From positions 275,956 to 339,955 of the forward strand of contig JALPQD010000302.1 in assembly GCA_023101885.1 (NCBI GenBank): a stretch of 64,000 nucleotides of DNA. Reading direction: 5' to 3'. The position numbers and the translations under genes are program-made. Below are positions 58,661-64,000 of the stretch, in pieces. Below the pieces are notes generated by a model that saw only the letters and a program-made list of their open reading frames with translations, did not search any database and had not been told where the DNA came from. The number at the start of each line of letters is the position of its first letter. Position 1 is the first letter of the stretch. The DNA comes from Typhlomys cinereus (taxonomy: Eukaryota; Chordata; Mammalia; Rodentia; Platacanthomyidae).

Positions 58661-58812
58661 TGTGAAACATGTAGCTTAAAATGTCTACTAACTGCTGCTG
58701 TGTAGAAACAATAAAGTTATCTAGCATTCTTTCTTTATGAGCGAGTTGTTCAAACAATGAAACATACCCCAGACCACAAGTGCAGTCCCTACCTCTTTTT
58801 TCTCTTTGACAG

Positions 58813-58881
58813 CCCGATGATGATGACAGCTCCCAGTTCAGCGACGACTTACTTCCTAGTGCTGTTGCCAGTAGACAATGA
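58813..58881 (+). CDS. Candidate terminal exon of an unrecognised plus-strand gene
   Basis: Strong acceptor: CTACCTCTTTTTTCTCTTTG then ACAG ending at 58812. The zero-phase frame gives 22 codons and TGA (58879-58881). The peptide is acidic and serine-rich (PDDDDSSQFSDD...) and ends SAVASRQ. The segment is richer in G+C than its AT-rich surroundings. The zero phase fits the end of candidate exon 17535-17569. A second frame is also open, for about 33 codons, so coding is not proven. No clear AATAAA follows within several hundred bases. Protein not recognised. Confidence 0.3.
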   Translation, partial: PDDDDSSQFSDDLLPSAVASRQ

Positions 58882-59584
58882 AGAGAAAGACACTCTTCAG
58901 TTGTATTTTCAACGTTGATTCTCTGCAACTTCGCAGAGTGTTTGTCACCTTGAAGGAGTAAAGAAAAAAATTGTAAATGATTTCCTGTGATAAAAACAGA
59001 ATGTTATCAATAAGAAGGAAAGCTCTGCTGCACTACCATCATGTCAAATGTGTTGAAATATGAAGGCTTTGGATTGTTTTCACAGTAAACATAGGGAAGG
59101 TCCACGTGTGATGCTTAAACTTCAGAGAGCTTTGAAGGAAGACATTTTCTTTAAGGGAATGGACTGCCCAGGGATATATTAGAGAATAGTACATTTATGA
59201 TCTTATTTAAAATTTTCTATTATAGCTGTATCATTATACTTTATCTTATGGACACTTCTAAGACTGTGTAAAGTTGGAGAGGATAGTATAATGAAGGCTT
59301 TGAGTTATCCACATTCTCATCTGGCTTCCTCTACATCCTCTCCAGTGTATCACTACGTAGACTATTCCACCATTGTACATGCTATTTCAAAGAGGATGTA
59401 AGAGATCATGCCATATATCTGTGTGAGCCAACACATATGGCTAGTTCAGCATGTATCTCTAAAAGACTCTTCACAAAGCATAACCCTAATATGATTGTCA
59501 CACTGAAAGAATTGGCAGTAAGTGCTTATTATCATAAACATTAGGTTCAATTCTCTCCCTCATTTCTATCGTTCCTCTTTTTCA
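58882..59584. other. Unassigned stretch (would be 3' UTR if the exon is real)
   Basis: No repeat recognised. Confidence 0.4.
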
Positions 59585-59905
59585 TTTTTCCATTTTCATG
59601 TGTATATGTGTGAGTTCACATGCATGTGTGGGTATTTGTATGTGTGTGAAGAAGTGTTTGTACACCTGTGTGGAAGCCTGAGGTTGCTATCAGGCGTCAT
59701 TCTTAATTGCTCTTCTAGTTTATTTCTTGAGGCAAGGTCTCTAATAAAGACCAAAGCTCCCCAAAAGGGCAAGTTTGGCTAGCCAGCTTAGAGGGTCAGA
59801 ATTAGGTGTACCAAGCACTTTCTAAAGTTGGATCTGGGGATACAAATGGATCCTTTTGCTTATGTGACAAGCACTTTAAATGCTTAGTCATTTCCTCATC
59901 CCTAA
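59585..59905 (-). mobile_element. B4/RSINE-like SINE
   Basis: TG-rich end, GTGTGGAAGCCTGAGGTTGC, CTTGAGGCAAGGTCTCTAAT, TTGGATCTGGGGATACAAAT and TGACAAGCACTTTAAATGC are in the order of a reversed rodent B4-type SINE. Confidence 0.7.
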
Positions 59906-59929
59906 AAAAGGAAGGTTTCAGATTAATAG

Positions 59930-60960
59930 ATTAAATGTCCATCCTAAAAAATATTGGAAAACTACAAGAAAAAGCATAAGCCTGAAGTAAAAGCAAGCAG
60001 CAGAAAAGAAATATAGATTAAAAACAAATGAATGATGTAGAAAAAGAAAAAAATGACAAAATTAATATTGATTGCTAGAAAAGAGAGACAAAATAATAAA
60101 ATTTTGGCTAGTCTAACCAAGTAAGCATGGAAGTTTCAAATTACTATAACTCTAGAACTGAACTTAATGAAATCTTATGATCCAGTGTAAAGGTTACTTG
60201 AGAACAGTGTAAAAAGAAAAGTACACTATGAAGAGATGCACCAACAGTTTAGGAAACCTGTATGTCATAACTTCCTAGAGAAACATAAACTACCAAAACT
60301 TATTCAGGATGCAAAATATATAAATAGACATTTAGATATTCACTGGACACTTACTCATTAAAATGCTCCTCATAGACACAGTCCAGTCATAGATAGCTTC
60401 ATCTTTAAATTCCACCAAACATAAAAAATTAATCCAATTCTTAACAATAATTTCAAAATCTAGAAAATAAGGAATCAATTCCTACTCATCCTTCGAAAAT
60501 TACTGATATTCCAGTATAGACACTGACAGAGAATTTACCCAAAAGCAAAATAACAGAACAGTGACTCTTCTGAATTTAAATGCAGATATCTACACAACAC
60601 TTGCAAAATAAAACCTTCTATGTACAAGGAGGATTATTCACTGACTCCAAAATTGAGTAGAACTTATCAATGGAATACTAAGTCTGATTAACATGCAAAA
60701 ATTAATCAATGTAATGTGCAACTTAAGCAAAGTACAGAAGTATATAATTAACTGAATAGATTAGAAAAAATATGGCAAAATTCACCACCATTATGTGACA
60801 AAAGCACTCAAAAAATATGGCAAAATTCACCACCATTATGTGACAAAAACACTCAAAAAGATAACCTTTCAACTTAATAAAAGATATTTATGAAAAATAT
60901 CAAATGTTTTTAAAGTCATATTGGTAATAATAACTTTTAGTATTTTACTTCAAATATTCA
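59930..60960 (+). mobile_element. Very old L1 fragment (RT region)
   Basis: A-rich sense strand, collinear with L1 ORF2 RT text: CACTGACAGAGAATTTACCC, AATGCAGATATCTACACAAC, ATGCAAAAATTAATCAATGT. Heavily mutated, no ORF. Confidence 0.65.
60765..60854. repeat. 45-base tandem duplication
   Basis: AAAAAATATGGCAAAATTCA... at 60765 and 60810, with a single G/A difference, inside the old L1. Confidence 0.95.
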
Positions 60961-61480
60961 TGACAATCACATGGCTTTACAAAATTCTGAAGTCACCAAA
61001 AAGAAGCAATATTTCTTAGGAAAAAGACCCATTCTGAATTTGTTGACAAGAAATGAACAAGGTGAGCTTGGAGCTTATAAAGCAAGAAATCATGAAGATG
61101 AACAAGTTCACATCTGAAAAGTTTTGAAACCCAAGTGGAAATTTCAGCATATATAGACATATGGATCACATACTAATTTAAAAAATAGCTGACCTCATAG
61201 TGATACAAAAAACAGAAACATACCTTTAGAGAAAGCTGAAATAGAAACACAGAACTGTAAGGGAAATAACGGATACTATTCCCTCTGTACAAACTGTATT
61301 GTGTATAATCAGGTAGATAAGGGATGAAAGTTTGTTTTCAGAAATACTCTAGCTTTAGCACAGTAAAAGAGAAATGTTTGAATTTTATATGTCTTATGAT
61401 GGGAATACACAGTCTAACAATCATATCTGAATCTGAGCACAAATCTAGCAATCAACTTTAAAAAAAAAAAACACAAAAGA
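60961..61480. other. Unassigned A-rich stretch
   Basis: Probably L1-derived by composition, but I cannot place it. Confidence 0.35.
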
Positions 61481-63165
61481 GAGGAGAAAGCGACCTGTTA
61501 CAGGCACGAAGCAAGCAAACCAGAATGTACAAAATGCTACTGGAGTTTCTCCAGGACAAGTGATCCAGGTTTTTCACCAAATGAATCACAAAGGAACACC
61601 AAGGATGTCAGTGAGAATCCAGAGCATCCAAGGTTCTTCGCTACCACTAAAGTGACATTATGATTTTCAAAGACAAATACAGGCAAACCACTAAGAACAA
61701 TAGGAAGCAACGATTGATTGTGGAGAGCCAATAAAATCATGGAAATAGTTTACCCAAATGGCGGAGAAAGAGAATAAAAAAATAGAAAACAACTAAGAAG
61801 TTATAGAATTGACTCGATCATATCAGTATTCACATAAAATAAGACAGTCTAGATACTCACAAGTGAAAGTGAAGATTTTCAAGCTGGAGGATCTAACTAC
61901 AAGCTGTATGAAAAAAGTCCAGGAATAATCAAGTACAGGTAAAGCAAGTTATATACCCTGCAAACACCAATCAGAAGAAAATTAGAGTGTCTGCCTTAGT
62001 GTCAGCCCAGGGTAGAGCAGGACAGATGATCAGTGATAAATGGGGTCATTTTCTGCTAAGGAAAGGTCAATCCACCGGAAAGAAATGACAGTCCTAAGTA
62101 CATATACACCTGAAAGGTTTTTGAAAACTAAAATCTGAAATGAAAGGAGAAATTGGTAAATCAAAATTTTGCTTCTTGTCTCTCAGTAATGAATAGGATT
62201 AGTACACAGAAAATCAAGACGGGAATAGAATACCTCAGCAGCAGCACTGAGCACATTTTCCCAGTTTATACCCAGAACACCTCACCCAAAGTGCTATGGA
62301 ATATTCACTATTCCAATTCAATGTAGACTATAAAGCAAACTTTGAAAGTAAAGGAATTATAGTAACACAAGATATCTTCTCTGACTATAAGAAACTCACC
62401 TAAAAATCAGTAACAAAATTGTCAGGATATCCTCAAATATTTAGGAATTAAATAATATATAACTAAATAACCTGTGAACTATAGAGAAAATCATCAGAGA
62501 ACTGGAACATATTTTGAATTCAATGAGAACAAAAATATAACGTGTGCAAATGTGTACACTGTGCTAAAATTAATGCTTAAAATGAATTTATAATATTAAA
62601 TATGCACATTAGAAAAAGTCTAGCCTTTCAGCCTACCGAAAAAGGAAGAGAAAACAAGATAGAAAGGGAACAGTAATAAGCAAAACCCAGTAAAACTGAG
62701 AGCAGAAAAATAATGAAAATCAATAAATGAAAAGCTGGTGTTTCAAAGAGATTAGTAAGATAGATAAACCACTAGCAAGACTCAGAAAAAAAAAGAGAGA
62801 GAGAATACATTACAGAAATGGGGATGAAGGAGAAGTTTCAGGACAGACCCTGGAGGCATTAAAAGAACCATAAGAACATATTTTATGCCAATGAACTGTA
62901 TAACAACTGAAATAAGCAAATTTCTGGAAGGAAACCAGCTGTAAAAGATCACTGGAGCTGAAATCGATAATACGAATAATCCTACATCTATTAAAGAGAT
63001 GGAGTTTATACTTTAAAATCTCTCAATAAAGAAAATGCCAGGCCCAGATGACTTCCTTGGGGAGTTCTATGAAACACGTGGGATAAATAGCAGCAGTTCT
63101 ACCCATGTCCTTACAGAAAAGGCTGTATGTGGAAGTGCTCACCAACTTAGATTTTTGAGCTAGTA
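61481..63165 (+). mobile_element. Very old L1, ORF1 end to RT start
   Basis: Collinear hints: GAAATGACAGTCCTAAGTAC, ATATACACC (endonuclease region, about 62080), AATAAATGAAAAGCTGGTGT then GATAAACCACTAGCAAGACT (about 62725-62780), and GCCAGGCCCAGATGACTTCC (the PGPDGF region, about 63038). It is a separate fragment from 59930-60960, because the order of L1 parts is reversed between them. Confidence 0.7.
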
Positions 63166-63195
63166 ATTCCCTGATATAATTACTAGGCAAAATAA

Positions 63196-63196
<1 letters not shown>

Positions 63197-63252
<56 letters not shown>
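63197..63252. repeat. (CA)n microsatellite
   Basis: Pure CA tract of about 28 units. Confidence 0.97.
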
Positions 63253-63253
<1 letters not shown>

Positions 63254-63424
63254 GCTATAGAACAATAGCTTTCATTGATCAGGAATGCAAATGTTAACTA
63301 AATCGAATCCAGCAGTTTGTCAATTTCAAGGGATAAAGATAGAAACTTGGAGATTAAATGAGGCTTAAGATTCATGTCCACTAGAAGCTTCATGTAAATT
63401 TTTAGATATGGGTATTAAGGAAGA

Positions 63425-63606
63425 ATGATTGGGCGGAGGTTGGCTGAGAGGTCAAAGCACTTACCATGCAAGCAAGAGGACCGGAGTGGACTCTTCAGAT
63501 CCATGAAATGAAACATGAAATGCAAGTTGGACATGGCAGTTCTCTTAGAAGTCCAACCTTAGAAGGCACACACACACATGTGTACACACACACACACACA
63601 CACACA
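63425..63606 (+). mobile_element. ID-like SINE with (CA)n tail
   Basis: Head GGAGGTTGGCTGAGAGGTCA, AGCACTTACCATGCAAGCAA, then TTGGACATGGCAGTTCTCTT and (CA)n at about 63568-63605. Confidence 0.7.
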
Positions 63607-63650
63607 AAGGTGTATCCACTCACCTTCAAGCCCACACACATGCATATGTC

Positions 63651-63705
<55 letters not shown>

Positions 63706-64000
63706 CCCTCAGGCACACGAACGTGCATGCTTTAGCCATCTTTCACCTAACAATACCCAATACACCAAACCATTTGTCTTCATGGATCAAATTTAAATTA
63801 TGTTTTTAGGTGGATTTATTTTTGGAAAATTCTTCTTATTTTGCTTTTCTCACTTAATAGATGTTCACTGCAAAAGACACTGCAGCTTATGGTAGCCACC
63901 AACACTTCAAAGTTACCAACCAGTGTAATTTGTTGTCTGTGGCCTCTGAACATTCCTTGCATAGGGAAACATGGATCTTTGGTATTTCAGATACAATCTA
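63607..64000. other. (TG)n microsatellite and unassigned tail of the window
   Basis: (TG)n at about 63652-63702 follows the SINE. Nothing recognised beyond it. Confidence 0.6.

Noticed and set aside
58488..58928. 146-codon minus frame
   Set aside because: Mostly degenerate CA/TA repeat, and antisense to the better plus-strand exon candidate.

Overview
This is a piece of mammalian nuclear DNA, almost certainly from a rodent. It is AT-rich and intron-like or intergenic, and no complete protein-coding gene is visible. Rodent origin follows from B1-type (7SL-derived) SINEs, ID-type and B4/RSINE-like tRNA-derived SINEs, and very many L1 copies. The youngest SINE family has a tRNA-like head ending in GGGGCTGGAGAGGTGGCTCA (written 5'->3' of the element), an extended GC-rich body and a long (CA)n tail. 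It differs from the standard mouse and rat families and recalls ID-like SINEs of non-murine rodents such as the kangaroo-rat/pocket-mouse group. That placement is inference, not proof.

Layout. 1-339 holds the 3' end of a probable processed retrocopy (open C-terminal frame, stop, AATAAA, A-tail). 1.1-4.8 kb is packed with repeats: an LTR fragment, a truncated L1 and several SINEs. 4.8-18 kb is mostly unassigned sequence with scattered B1/B4/MIR/LTR copies, an ERVL-type LTR that caught a tiny L1, and a large compound TATC microsatellite. 18.7-21.9 kb is a 3.2-kb truncated L1 with clean target-site duplications. 22-29 kb is unassigned sequence with microsatellites and SINEs. 29.3-40.5 kb is a near-continuous block of antisense L1, including one near-full-length 6-kb element with decayed ORF1 and ORF2. 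40.5-59.5 kb is mixed: LTR copies, a twin-primed L1 inside a SINE, ancient MIR/L2 remnants and long unassigned stretches. 59.9-63.2 kb is very old sense-strand L1 sequence, followed by CA/TG repeats to the end.

Possible genic content. Four short plus-strand segments (9025-9073, 16609-16769, 17535-17569, 58813-58881) have splice-like borders, an open frame, and mutually compatible reading phases; the last ends in a stop codon. They are the best candidates for exons of a plus-strand gene spread over long introns. The excess of antisense over sense L1 is weakly consistent with that. I do not recognise the protein, so these calls carry low confidence.

How the elements work together. Nothing here forms an operon or pathway. 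The window is chiefly a record of layered retrotransposition: LTRs and MIRs first, then L1s into LTRs, L1 into SINE and SINEs into L1, followed by local repair events that copied short pieces of nearby repeats. I found no tRNA or rRNA gene, CRISPR array or previously undescribed system.
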